In this document: piece by piece, positions 55,645 to 64,000 of the stretch | Position numbering within the stretch: the stretch's first letter is position 1 | Layout of the letters: every line of letters starts with the position of its first letter | NCBI GenBank assembly: GCA_937959115.1 | Contig: CALGAW010000060.1 | Span: 1 to 64,000, forward strand | DNA length: 64,000 nt | Reading direction: 5' to 3' | Source: an uncultured Saprospiraceae bacterium | GTDB taxonomy: Bacteria; Bacteroidota; Bacteroidia; Chitinophagales; Saprospiraceae | Translations under genes and position numbers: made by a program | The notes under the pieces: generated by a model | Told to the model about the DNA's origin: nothing | Database searches by the model: none | What the model saw: only the letters and a program-made list of their open reading frames with translations

Positions 55645-56940
55645 TCAATCAATTAAAACCCCATTCTCATACCGCTTCTCTTCCATGATATTTCCTTCTT
55701 CATCATAGAGTTTCTTCCAACCATGTTCCAAATCATCTAAAAACTCTTGGGTCATTGCCAATGTGCCATTAATGTACTGTTTCGACATTCCATTCCGCTT
55801 ATAATCTTTATAGTTTGTTTCGTATCGGTAGTTCGTTTTCGTGATCGCCATATCCATTTCAAATGCATTGACAAATAGGCCAGTACCGTCTTTCAGTAGC
55901 TGTTTACCTTCTTGAGTCCAATAGTTAACAAATTTGACTTTACCACCAGTACAAACTGCATCAATCTTTTTAAAACCTGAGGGCCAATACTTCACCCATT
56001 CTCCTGTCCGCTCTTCATTAGAAACAAAGGTAGCTGATTCTCGGAGCGACCCATCTGCAAACCACTCTTTGAATACACCTTTCTTTTGGCCAATCGCATC
56101 AAAGTGTCCAATTTTAAAAGGCTTGCCATTGTAGTGAAACGTTTCCATTGTTCTAGCACCCGTTTCTGCATCAATCGTAATAATTTCCTGCGGATTTCCA
56201 TTGTCATACAGTAATTTTTGTACGCCACTTTGTTTTCCGTTGAGATAGGTATGGATCAGTTTGGGTGCTCCCGATTTATAATAAGTCTTGTACAGACCTT
56301 CAAGCCGATTATTTACCACAGAATATTCTTCAAATACGCTGCCATTGGCATGATAGGTCTTGAACTGTTCCGTACTAGAACCAAAGGGTGCTCCTTGCTC
56401 ATCTACGCAGAATTCATCAGGATGTAAGCGAGCATATTCCTCTAATTGTCCCATTGTTTTGTCTCTAATGCTATGGTATTGCTCATCTAGCTCTGTCAAG
56501 CTTTTCAATCGTTTATATAGATCTTGGTTGAACAGGCTCTTATTTCTTGCTTGCTCAATTTCCGTCTTACTTTCCTGAAATGCTTGGTGTGCTTTACTGA
56601 TGAGTGCTTCCATCTCACTGGCGCCCACCTGTTTTAATCCATTGAGTACCGCTGGTATATAACGTTCTTTCTCATTGTAATAAAACTGAACAAATCCACC
56701 ATTCGTTACCTCAGCGTCCACAAACCACCAAAAGTAAAGCGCCTTCTGACCTGCTGAGAACCGCTTGACAAGTGCTGGCTCTTCACTAGGGGACATTGCT
56801 GTGCTAATCGGTCTCAGAAGCAGCCAGCCTAGCTCAAATCCAGTTGTTTTGTAGAACTCAAATTGGTTAATTTGCGGTCGCAACTGCTTGTTTGGGTCAT
56901 ATCCATTATACGGGTTTACTATGTTCTCGTGAGGATTCAT
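55645..56940 (-). CDS. DUF4375 domain fused to MORN-type (YwqK-like) repeats
   Basis: 431 residues, no signal peptide. The N-terminal part (about 55-135: FSAGQKALYFWWFVDAEVTNGGFVQFYYN ... GLKQVGASEMEALI) matches DUF4375/DMP19-like domains. From about 185 on, eight or more short repeats follow (YHANGSVFEEYSVVNNRLEGLYKTYYKSGAPKLIHTYLNGKQSG-type units of about 20-24 residues), the MORN-variant 'toxin-antitoxin YwqK antitoxin' repeats. No partner toxin gene is adjacent, so a toxin-antitoxin role is not supported. Both domains occur in Bacteroidota cytosolic proteins of unknown function. Confidence 0.85.
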   Translation of the reverse strand: MNPHENIVNPYNGYDPNKQLRPQINQFEFYKTTGFELGWLLLRPISTAMSPSEEPALVKRFSAGQKALYFWWFVDAEVTNGGFVQFYYNEKERYIPAVLNGLKQVGASEMEALISKAHQAFQESKTEIEQARNKSLFNQDLYKRLKSLTELDEQYHSIRDKTMGQLEEYARLHPDEFCVDEQGAPFGSSTEQFKTYHANGSVFEEYSVVNNRLEGLYKTYYKSGAPKLIHTYLNGKQSGVQKLLYDNGNPQEIITIDAETGARTMETFHYNGKPFKIGHFDAIGQKKGVFKEWFADGSLRESATFVSNEERTGEWVKYWPSGFKKIDAVCTGGKVKFVNYWTQEGKQLLKDGTGLFVNAFEMDMAITKTNYRYETNYKDYKRNGMSKQYINGTLAMTQEFLDDLEHGWKKLYDEEGNIMEEKRYENGVLID

Positions 56941-57105
56941 AAGACAGTGGTTTAGGATACGAAACTACTATTTTTAACACAAATTGTCAATGTCACAATG
57001 TAACCTGTAGCGGTAAAATCTGGAAAGATAGGTCAGAATCCTCAATAATGTAAAAAGCAATTAGCGCTGCAAGAACGAGGGGAATTAGCCAGGTGTGCTC
57101 TCTTA

Positions 57106-58992
57106 TTAAGGCACCACCGAAAATAATCCGTTGTTAAAGCTCCAGGTGATTCTATCCGCTCCTGTGACTTCTCCATCCATATTGAAATCAGTTGTTGAAT
57201 AGACATTGAAGTTGCCGTTTTCTAAGGCCCATGAGATTCTGTCATCTCCAGTAATCTCTTTGTCACCATTGCCATTGCCTGTGTTTAATGCCCAAACACC
57301 AGTGCTGAGTTCTTTTTGACCTGCACCACCTCCAAGGTAAGAGTTTTGGGTTGTAAAGTCATAAGTAAGCGCATTGGCTATAAGGGGAATTGGGATCGGG
57401 CTCATCACTTTTAAATGATTTTTGTGGTTGACCACAAGGTAGACGGATGGTGGTAATGATTGTTCAATAGCTATGGGATTCACTCCGTCAGAAGTCACTA
57501 AGTCACCATCTCGTTGAACCACTGCGGAAGTCGTGTAGATGGTAGAAGAGATGTCATTCGGATCCCTGAATTCTAACAGCACCCAGTCTACCAGCGCGTT
57601 GTTACCTGAAACAGTCATTGCAGCGGGAAGAATATCAGGAGAAAGTGACCAAGGATCAGTCGCTGGAAGTAAGCCTTTACTACGCAAGTCATCTTTCATT
57701 AAGCTGTTGCTAAGATACGCGCCTTCTAGAAACAGGCGCACTGCCACATCCGTGCTTGCTATTAGGTTTCCCTCGTAGGCACCTCTTGACGGAGGATTGG
57801 CAAATGGAAGTTGATTGAAATCTGTAGTAGGCGTACTATACTGAAATCCAGTTGCAATACAAGGGCTTTGTGCCAAAAGATTGAAATCTTCATTGCTCGG
57901 ATCGGTAAAAAGCGGATTTGCGATTTGTTGATTCTGAGCTGGAGCAGGAAGAACAGGCGACCAACTGTTGGAAGATTCGTTGTACCAAGTGTTGTTACTA
58001 AAGGTAAAGGAGCCTGGATTGGTAGCAGAGCCGATATTGACTTCTACCAAGTCATTTTGAAGGTAAATGACATTATTGCTAAACTCATTGTCTGCACAGG
58101 TCAAAAAACCTGGAACTGTGGTTTCCTGTAATATTCGAATGACCCAGCCGTCTGGTTTGTAAAAGGTATTATTCCTCACTTTTACACGAACACAGCCTAC
58201 ATATGCAATCGGGGCCTTATTGCCTATAAATACATTGGAAAAAACATCGAGATCCGCACCTTCAAAAGCATTGACAATAGGGTTGGGAAGTGCGGGTCTA
58301 AAGTAGGGTAGTCCTGTGCTTCCGCCTAGGTTTAATGCTCGTTCAGCAATATTCTTTAGCACGTTTCTCTGTATAGTAATAAACTGTGAACCACCTTTAC
58401 ATTGGATGCCAGAAGTACCTGGACTATCAAAATAACAATCCTCTACTGAGCCATAGTGACATCCTACAAAGTCTACGCCTGAACCTGCTCCACTTGAACC
58501 ATTTATAAAGGTGCAATTTGAGATTAAAAATTGATCAACTCCTGACATTTTTAAAAAATCATTATTACCATTTGCAGCCATATCGCGAAAGAGACAATTC
58601 CGAACTACAATTCCAGTGGAGGGTATATTGTAAGAACCCGCATCATCGATATTCATGCTATTGCTCGTTTGTTGTTGGAATACTAGACCGTTTATTTCAA
58701 CATAATTACAGCCAGAGAGATGTATTCCTTCAGTCCCTCCTTGGAAAATCGGTCCTTGATTGGTCTGTCCCATAATCACAATTGGTTGCCCTGGCAGTCC
58801 ATTGATAGTTAGGTATTGTGTACCATTTGAAAAGGTTTGATCCAACACGATGACTGTGTCGCCAGGAGACATGGAAGATTGTGCTTGGGAAAGTGTTTGA
58901 AAATCACCACCATTCCCAACGGTTATGGTTTGGCTAACGGCAGAAAAGGAAAGGAGAAGCAAAAAAAGTAGGAGATAATTTAGATAGTTCAT
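57106..58992 (-). CDS. Secreted right-handed beta-helix protein with dockerin-like C-terminal module
   Basis: 628 residues with a signal peptide (ends AVSQ). Residues ~25-400 are a parallel beta-helix: TITVGNGGDFQTLSQAQSSMSPGDTV start, then rungs such as CNYVEINGLVFQQ, GIVVRNCLFRDM, FLISNCTFINGSSG, YGSVEDCYFDS, ITIQRNVLKN. This is the pectate-lyase/NosD-type fold used by many polysaccharide lyases; I cannot identify catalytic residues. From about 410 comes the unnamed module (VRLFLEGAYLSN ... NHKNHLKVMSPIPI ... DFNMDGEVTGADRITWSFNNGLFSVVP). It probably binds or degrades an extracellular polysaccharide. Confidence 0.88.
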   Translation of the reverse strand: MNYLNYLLLFLLLLSFSAVSQTITVGNGGDFQTLSQAQSSMSPGDTVIVLDQTFSNGTQYLTINGLPGQPIVIMGQTNQGPIFQGGTEGIHLSGCNYVEINGLVFQQQTSNSMNIDDAGSYNIPSTGIVVRNCLFRDMAANGNNDFLKMSGVDQFLISNCTFINGSSGAGSGVDFVGCHYGSVEDCYFDSPGTSGIQCKGGSQFITIQRNVLKNIAERALNLGGSTGLPYFRPALPNPIVNAFEGADLDVFSNVFIGNKAPIAYVGCVRVKVRNNTFYKPDGWVIRILQETTVPGFLTCADNEFSNNVIYLQNDLVEVNIGSATNPGSFTFSNNTWYNESSNSWSPVLPAPAQNQQIANPLFTDPSNEDFNLLAQSPCIATGFQYSTPTTDFNQLPFANPPSRGAYEGNLIASTDVAVRLFLEGAYLSNSLMKDDLRSKGLLPATDPWSLSPDILPAAMTVSGNNALVDWVLLEFRDPNDISSTIYTTSAVVQRDGDLVTSDGVNPIAIEQSLPPSVYLVVNHKNHLKVMSPIPIPLIANALTYDFTTQNSYLGGGAGQKELSTGVWALNTGNGNGDKEITGDDRISWALENGNFNVYSTTDFNMDGEVTGADRITWSFNNGLFSVVP

Positions 58993-58999
58993 TTGAATT

Positions 59000-59026
59000 G
59001 TATTGTTTGTTAATCGTTAACAATAC
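59000..59026. promoter_or_regulatory. Inverted repeat upstream of the beta-helix gene
   Basis: GTATTGTT (59000-59007) and AACAATAC (59019-59026) are perfect complements with an 11-nt spacer, only 8 bp before the start codon. A candidate operator or mRNA leader hairpin. Confidence 0.35.
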
Positions 59027-59165
59027 TACGTTTCATAAGTCAAACAGAAGGATAATTGAATTCCTTGGAGGAGGATTTTTCAATTATAATTTTCACTAAA
59101 GTACTAATTTTCTGAAGTTTAATGTTTCTTGTTCGAATAAAATAAGGGTTGAAAAGTAAAATTTT

Positions 59166-59183
59166 GGTTGTAACGTTACAACC
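59166..59183. promoter_or_regulatory. Perfect 18-bp palindrome
   Basis: GGTTGTAACGTTACAACC is exactly self-complementary. It is 1 bp beyond the stop codon of the ABC exporter and 173 bp upstream of the beta-helix gene on the same strand. Its form suits a dimeric regulator's binding site. Confidence 0.5.
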
Positions 59184-59184
59184 G

Positions 59185-60990
59185 TTACATCGTTTGTTCA
59201 AATTGTAGTTTAGCAAGATTGCTATAAGCTCCATTCTCAATTGCCGCTAGCTCATCGTGGGTGCCTTGTTCAATGATTTTGCCATTATCGAGCACATAGA
59301 TACAATCCACATTACGGATAGTTGCTAATCGGTGGGCAATAATAATGGAAGTACGATTTTGCATTAAATTGTCAAGTGCTTCCTGTACGACTTTTTCAGA
59401 TTCCGCATCAAGGCTAGACGTCGCCTCATCTAGGAGCAAGATCGCTGGATCACGCAAAATCGCTCTTGCAATAGCAATCCGTTGACGCTGACCACCTGAT
59501 AGCTTAATGCCTCGTTCTCCAACCACCGTTTTCAGTTGCTCAGGAAACGTTTGGATAAACTCCCAGGCATTCGCTTGTTTAGCTGCTTCTATTACTTCTT
59601 CCTCGGTAGACTCTTCCTTGCCGTAGGCGATGTTTTCTAGTATGGTTCCACCAAAGAGCATTACCTCTTGAGGGACCAACGCCAAATTACTTCGATAATG
59701 CGTCAAATTGTAATCTCGAATTGGCTTACCATCTACTAGGATATCGCCTGATTCTGGATGATAGAATCTTAGTAACATTTGAATCAACGTGGACTTCCCC
59801 GCTCCACTTGCTCCAACCAATGCAACTTTTTGTCCTGCTGGAATGTTAAACTGAATCCCCTTTAACACTTGAATATCTGGCCTAGAAGGATAAGAGAACT
59901 GAAGCGAATTAAACTGTATATCTCCCTTCAATCGTTGATCCTTGAATTTACGATCATCTTCCGGCTCTATTTCTGAAACAGCGTTAAGAATTTCTCGAAC
60001 ACGCTCAGTAGCACCCAAGGCTGTAATCAATTGCTCATAAACGCCACTTAATGAACCGATGGCACCTCCGATGAATGCAGTATAAAAGATGAATGAGATC
60101 AGATCTCCAAACACCATGTCTCCTGCTTCTACTAGACGAGCTCCTTGCCAGACAATAAAGATAATACCACCAAACAAAATACTAATGACAAACGTAATAA
60201 AGGCGCCCCTAGCAGTAGCAAGTTTTAAACCGACTACCACAACTTTGTCGATAGAAGAACCATAGCGATTCACTTCATACCATTCGTTGGAGTAGGCCTT
60301 TACCACTTGGATGGCACTAAGCGTTTCGTCTACAATTACATTCGTTTGTGCGACTTGATCTTGTCTATTTTTAGATAGTTTCCTGATATATCTTCCTATG
60401 ATGATCGTTACAATTATGATAAACGGAAAGGTGGCAAGCATGATTAGGGTAAGCCTTGGTGCAGCAATAAAAATGACAATAATTCCGCCAATCAACAGAA
60501 CGAGTTGTCTTATAAATTGTGCAATTACGAAGGAGAAAATATCATACAATCTTGAAATGTCAGCTGTAATCCTACTTGTTAGTTCACCTACTCTATGATC
60601 GTCAAAATAAGTGATCGGAAGTGTAACCAGCTTCTTGTAAACTGATTTTCTGAGATCAGCCATGCTGTATTCACTGACACGGGCAAACAGCAGTACTCTA
60701 ATAAAAGAGATCAAACTTTGCGAAACAAGAACAGCCGCAGAAAATAGCATTAACTGATTGAGTGAGATGCCGTATTTCGCTGTGCCGTTTGCTACATTTG
60801 CCATTTCACCAAATATTGCAGGAAACACCAAGGAGGCAGAAGTAGAGATCAGTAGAAGGAACATACCAGAAATCAGATACCATTTATTGGGAAGCACATA
60901 TCTAAAAATAGTCATGGCATTGCGCAAGCTCTCCTTAGATAGTTTGCCTTTCGGTAATTCTGGTTCATTGCCTTGTCGTCGTCGTGCCAT
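59185..60990 (-). CDS. MsbA-like ABC exporter (fused permease/ATPase)
   Basis: 601 residues. Six membrane helices in the first ~320 residues (ISGMFLLLISTSASLVFPAIF; LMLFSAAVLVSQSLISFIRVLLF; and FIRQLVLLIGGIIVIFIA among them), then the ATPase with Walker A VGASGAGKST, Q-loop VPQEVMLFGG, signature KLSGGQRQRIAIARA, Walker B AILLLDEATSSLDAES and switch His in IIIAHRLAT. Such half-exporters homodimerise and move lipids, peptides or drugs. Substrate cannot be told. Its position beside surface-protein genes is not evidence of a secretion role, because those use Sec and T9SS. Confidence 0.93.
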   Translation of the reverse strand: MARRRQGNEPELPKGKLSKESLRNAMTIFRYVLPNKWYLISGMFLLLISTSASLVFPAIFGEMANVANGTAKYGISLNQLMLFSAAVLVSQSLISFIRVLLFARVSEYSMADLRKSVYKKLVTLPITYFDDHRVGELTSRITADISRLYDIFSFVIAQFIRQLVLLIGGIIVIFIAAPRLTLIMLATFPFIIIVTIIIGRYIRKLSKNRQDQVAQTNVIVDETLSAIQVVKAYSNEWYEVNRYGSSIDKVVVVGLKLATARGAFITFVISILFGGIIFIVWQGARLVEAGDMVFGDLISFIFYTAFIGGAIGSLSGVYEQLITALGATERVREILNAVSEIEPEDDRKFKDQRLKGDIQFNSLQFSYPSRPDIQVLKGIQFNIPAGQKVALVGASGAGKSTLIQMLLRFYHPESGDILVDGKPIRDYNLTHYRSNLALVPQEVMLFGGTILENIAYGKEESTEEEVIEAAKQANAWEFIQTFPEQLKTVVGERGIKLSGGQRQRIAIARAILRDPAILLLDEATSSLDAESEKVVQEALDNLMQNRTSIIIAHRLATIRNVDCIYVLDNGKIIEQGTHDELAAIENGAYSNLAKLQFEQTM

Positions 60991-61088
60991 TTATTTTTTC
61001 TGCAAAAATAGAATAATTAGAGTTAATCTGAAATAGGAATGGTTGTGAAACACAGAAATAGCGAGATTGTTTTTTATGTAGAAATATA

Positions 61089-61298
61089 TTAATTAGATGA
61101 ACCAATCATAGTAACTGCTCCTTGCTTTAGTGTTTTGTCTTTGTCTACAATCATATACCAATAAACGCCATCAGGTAAAGGCTTTCCTTGGTTTTTATAT
61201 GTCCCGTCCCAAAAGTTGTCCTTATCAATGACTGATCCCTCATAAACTTGTGCGCCTGTGCGGTTATAAATTTTTACGATGGCATTTTGATTTTCTTC
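61089..61298 (-). pseudogene. Remnant of a T9SS type B (CHU_C) sorting domain
   Basis: A 69-codon open stretch without a start codon, immediately behind the giant type B gene and in the same frame, separated from it by two in-frame TAA codons. It reads NAIVKIYNRTGAQVYEGS, NFWDGTYKNQGKPLPDG, VYWYMIVDKDKTLKQGAV, the last ~65 residues of a type B domain (compare VLIVNRWGDVVYEANPYNNDWSGTHNGNPLPQGTYYYYI in the neighbour). It is probably the 3' end of another cargo gene left after recombination. Confidence 0.8.
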
Positions 61299-61316
61299 TT
61301 AGATTTTTTCACATCT

Positions 61317-64000
61317 TTACCGTAACAACGTAAGAGATCCCTGACGAGTATCCACCTTATTCACATCTAGCTCAATATAATAGTAATACGTACCCTGCGG
61401 AAGCGGATTCCCATTGTGCGTCCCTGACCAATCATTGTTATACGGATTAGCCTCATACACGACATCACCCCATCGATTCACAATGAGCACACGGTTATAA
61501 GGGAATAAGCCGATATTAGGAATGATGAATTCATCGTTAATGCCATCCCCGTTTGGAGAGATTACTTCTGGCACTACCACTGTTCCATCAAGTGTTTCTA
61601 CCACATTGACTTGAACGGATAACGTATCCACGCAGTCTGCAGTAGCACTGATTTCTACATAAAAGATCGTTGTATCTTCAGGCATTGCCATTGGATCAGG
61701 ACAAATATCACAGCTTAAATCGAACCCTGGCCACCACTCATACATCATACCGCCACTTGCTTGGAGTTGAATCACATCACCGACAACCAACACCGTATCG
61801 TTAGAGACTGAAGGGGTAAACGGAATTTCTGAAACCAGCAAGGAATCACTAGAAATACAATTGGAAAAATCAGTCATCGTAACAGCGTACTGACCAACCG
61901 TATTTACTGAAATCGTTTGACTTGTTGCTCCAGTTGACCAAATATAACTCAACCCTGGACCAGGATCTAGTAAAGTGCCTTGTGCACCGCAATAACTTAC
62001 GTCAGGTCCTAAGTCTACTATAGTTGGTACAGGCGGTGTTACAGTCCCCGTGCCTACTACGATGCAATTATTGACATCGGTAATCGTCACAAAATATTGA
62101 CCTGGAGCCAATCCTGTCGCAGTTGCTGTAGTTTGCACTGGCGTTGTATTCCAAGAATAAGTGTACGAAGGAGTTCCACCGCTAATGGTTGCCGTAAGGC
62201 TTCCAGTATTTGTACTACAGTCACTCGAAGTTGTTGTGATACTGTCCACTTGTGGACCCGTCTGGTTTTGTAGTAAAGCAGTACCTGCAACCTCACAATC
62301 CCGATCATCTTTGATGACGATTAGGTAGTTACTTGGAACTAAATTGTTAAAAACATTGCTTGTTCCAAACGTTGCTCCATTGTCAATACTGTAGGAATAA
62401 GGAGGATTCCCACCAGAGCCAAACAGTGTGATTAGGCCATTACTCATACCACAATCTGGGTGATCAACGTCAATACTATCAAGCATTGGTCCAGTCAGGT
62501 TAAGTAAGGTGATTGTCGTATCTGATTGACAAGCGGTCGAATCAAATACATAGAAGGTTTGTTGTCCGGAAGGAAGATTTACAAACACGTTACTCAACTG
62601 GAAATTCACGCCATCCAAACTATATAGGTAAGGCGGATTTCCACCAGAAGCGTATAACGTTACTTCCCCATTTAGGTTATTACAGGCAGGGTCAAGCACA
62701 GAGAGCGAATCAATAGAAGGAATGCCATTCTCAACTAATAAGACCTGACTGCTAGAAGTACAACCTCTTGTATCCAGTACAACAATATCATAATTTCCAG
62801 CCGCTAAATTTGCAAACACATTAGAAGGTTGATAGGTTACTCCATTGTCATTACTATATTGGAATGGTGCAGAAGGCCCAGAAACGGCGATTGTGATGCT
62901 TCCTGAACTATTTCCACACGTTGGGTTGTCAGAAAGGATTTGATCGATTGTAGGGCCTGGTATATCGGTTAGAACAACTTGTAACGTGTCATAGCAATTT
63001 TTCGAATCTTTAACCACAAAGTCATACGTACCTTGAGGAAGCATAGAAAATACATTGTTATTGGTGAATGTACCATTGATTTCTTTGTATTCGAATGGGG
63101 CAACACCGTTATTGATCACAGCAAGTGTTACTGACCCATCTGACTGACCACAAGCAGGTGAAACGCTTGATGCAACGTCCAGCTCTGGCCCATCCAAATC
63201 CAATATCGTCACTTGTTTGGTTGCAGTACATCCATTATCATCAGTCACCAGTAGGTCGTAAATGCCACCAGCAAGATTTGGAAAGGAATCTGATAACTGT
63301 AGGGTTCCTCCTGCATCTATGCTATACTGCAATGGAGGAGTCCCACCATTCGCAGAAATAATAATTTGACCGATCGATTGACCGCAATAAGAAGGGGTTA
63401 TTCCTTGGAAAAAGGTCAATTGTGGACCTTGAATGTCGACTAAGGTTTCAACAGATGAAATAACACAGCTATCCGCATCCCGTAAAAGAATATCGTAAGT
63501 TCCTGGGGCTAGATTGTTAAACAAATTAACTGAACCGTAAGTCACTCCATTATCAACACTATACTCGTAAGGGGTTGATCCCTTAGAGGCAAAAATCTCA
63601 ATTTCTCCATTATCCATCCCACAGATTGGACGAGATACTACAATTGAGTCAAATATAGGGGCGTCTATCGTTTGTAGCGTTACAAAGGTATCTATTGCAC
63701 AACTATTGACATCATAAACAACAATCTGGTAAGTATTTGCTGGCAATCCATTGAAAATCGGTGAAGATTGTGTTGTAGTTCCATTATCAATACTATAAAG
63801 GAAGGGAGCATTTCCTGAAGGAACAGTGATGTCTATATAGCCATTCTGTTGTCCACAGTTAGGATGCCCAAAATCAAATGTTACGAATTCGTTCCAAGGC
63901 GTATCGTTTACAGTAATCGTATCGGTTTGAACACATCCACTTATGTCTGAAACCTCGACGGTATAAAACTGTGCAGAAAGGTTCGTAAACACATTGGAGC
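61317..64000 (-). CDS. Giant T9SS type B cargo protein, 5' end beyond the window
   Basis: At least 894 residues; the frame is still open at the window edge (SNVF read into base 64000), so the GTG at 63992 is inside a repeat and not the start. In the window are eight full and one partial SprB-like repeats of ~72 residues (P.CG...G.I.I...GG..PY.YSIDNG.T....NVF.NL..G.Y.I.V.D...C), an Ig-like domain (LGPDVSYCGAQGTLLDPGPG...GQYAVTMTD), and a type B (CHU_C) sorting domain at the end (VVPEVISPNGDGINDEFII ... LIVNRWGDVVYE ... PLPQGTYYYYI). Type B cargo is typical of large gliding or surface adhesins that rely on PorP/SprF-type partners. Confidence 0.9.
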   Translation of the reverse strand, partial: SNVFTNLSAQFYTVEVSDISGCVQTDTITVNDTPWNEFVTFDFGHPNCGQQNGYIDITVPSGNAPFLYSIDNGTTTQSSPIFNGLPANTYQIVVYDVNSCAIDTFVTLQTIDAPIFDSIVVSRPICGMDNGEIEIFASKGSTPYEYSVDNGVTYGSVNLFNNLAPGTYDILLRDADSCVISSVETLVDIQGPQLTFFQGITPSYCGQSIGQIIISANGGTPPLQYSIDAGGTLQLSDSFPNLAGGIYDLLVTDDNGCTATKQVTILDLDGPELDVASSVSPACGQSDGSVTLAVINNGVAPFEYKEINGTFTNNNVFSMLPQGTYDFVVKDSKNCYDTLQVVLTDIPGPTIDQILSDNPTCGNSSGSITIAVSGPSAPFQYSNDNGVTYQPSNVFANLAAGNYDIVVLDTRGCTSSSQVLLVENGIPSIDSLSVLDPACNNLNGEVTLYASGGNPPYLYSLDGVNFQLSNVFVNLPSGQQTFYVFDSTACQSDTTITLLNLTGPMLDSIDVDHPDCGMSNGLITLFGSGGNPPYSYSIDNGATFGTSNVFNNLVPSNYLIVIKDDRDCEVAGTALLQNQTGPQVDSITTTSSDCSTNTGSLTATISGGTPSYTYSWNTTPVQTTATATGLAPGQYFVTITDVNNCIVVGTGTVTPPVPTIVDLGPDVSYCGAQGTLLDPGPGLSYIWSTGATSQTISVNTVGQYAVTMTDFSNCISSDSLLVSEIPFTPSVSNDTVLVVGDVIQLQASGGMMYEWWPGFDLSCDICPDPMAMPEDTTIFYVEISATADCVDTLSVQVNVVETLDGTVVVPEVISPNGDGINDEFIIPNIGLFPYNRVLIVNRWGDVVYEANPYNNDWSGTHNGNPLPQGTYYYYIELDVNKVDTRQGSLTLLR

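Noticed and set aside
55645-56940. Toxin-antitoxin system based on YwqK-like MORN repeats
   Set aside because: No adjacent toxin candidate exists; neighbours are a tyrosinase and a beta-helix protein. The label is a known over-annotation of MORN variants.

Overview
The window is AT-rich chromosomal DNA from a Bacteroidota bacterium, most likely a marine, surface-associated member of the Saprospiria (Lewinella-like lineage). This rests on: type IX secretion (T9SS) C-terminal sorting domains of both type A and type B, a PorP/SprF-family outer-membrane protein, very long secreted proteins built from SprB repeats, the exbB-(4-TM protein)-exbD-exbD order typical of the phylum, and few Shine-Dalgarno sequences with several TTG/GTG/ATT starts. 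The genus is an inference. I see no transposase, integrase, phage gene, CRISPR array or rRNA.

Layout. 0.1-5.5 kb: a membrane-spanning LuxR-type regulator and a 1384-residue secreted protein with calcium-type acidic repeats. 5.8-8.4 kb: an acetyltransferase, the tRNA pseudouridine synthase TruC and a family 2 glycosyltransferase. 8.6-17.5 kb: a 1913-residue T9SS cargo protein, a small muconolactone-isomerase-like protein, an L-2-hydroxyglutarate oxidase that lacks an ATG start, and a PorP/SprF protein. 17.8-26.3 kb: an alpha/beta hydrolase, a giant SprB-repeat protein and an unknown secreted protein. 27-32.8 kb: YwbE, RuvC, two surface proteins or lipoproteins, a small eight-cysteine secreted protein and an all-helical unknown. 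33.2-42 kb: two tandem paralogous DUF5060-type putative polysaccharide hydrolases of about 1420 residues each. 42.7-45.5 kb: tRNA-Ser(GGA), the TonB-energising exb operon, and directly behind it a decayed third exbD. 45.6-50.4 kb: a DUF2891-like secreted protein and a SprB/T9SS protein. 51-55.5 kb: a diamine-acetyltransferase-like GNAT, a UbiB/ABC1 kinase, a PLP amino-acid decarboxylase and a tyrosinase. 55.6-64 kb: a DUF4375/MORN fusion, a beta-helix protein, an MsbA-like ABC exporter, and a type B T9SS giant that runs off the window with the remnant of another type B sorting domain behind it.

How it fits together. About half of the DNA encodes exported surface or extracellular proteins. Four carry canonical T9SS sorting domains. 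Six others end in one of two unnamed C-terminal modules: a ~210-230-residue module with dockerin-like DxNxDGxxxGxD motifs (four proteins, four unrelated N-terminal types) and a ~140-residue module (two proteins). These recurrent C termini, and the decarboxylase/acetyltransferase/tyrosinase neighbourhood that could make oxidised acylated catecholamines, are the most interesting candidates for undescribed biology. The clearest sequence-level discovery is the collinear exbD pseudogene at 45256-45493. All functional statements are from sequence reading only; no database search was run.
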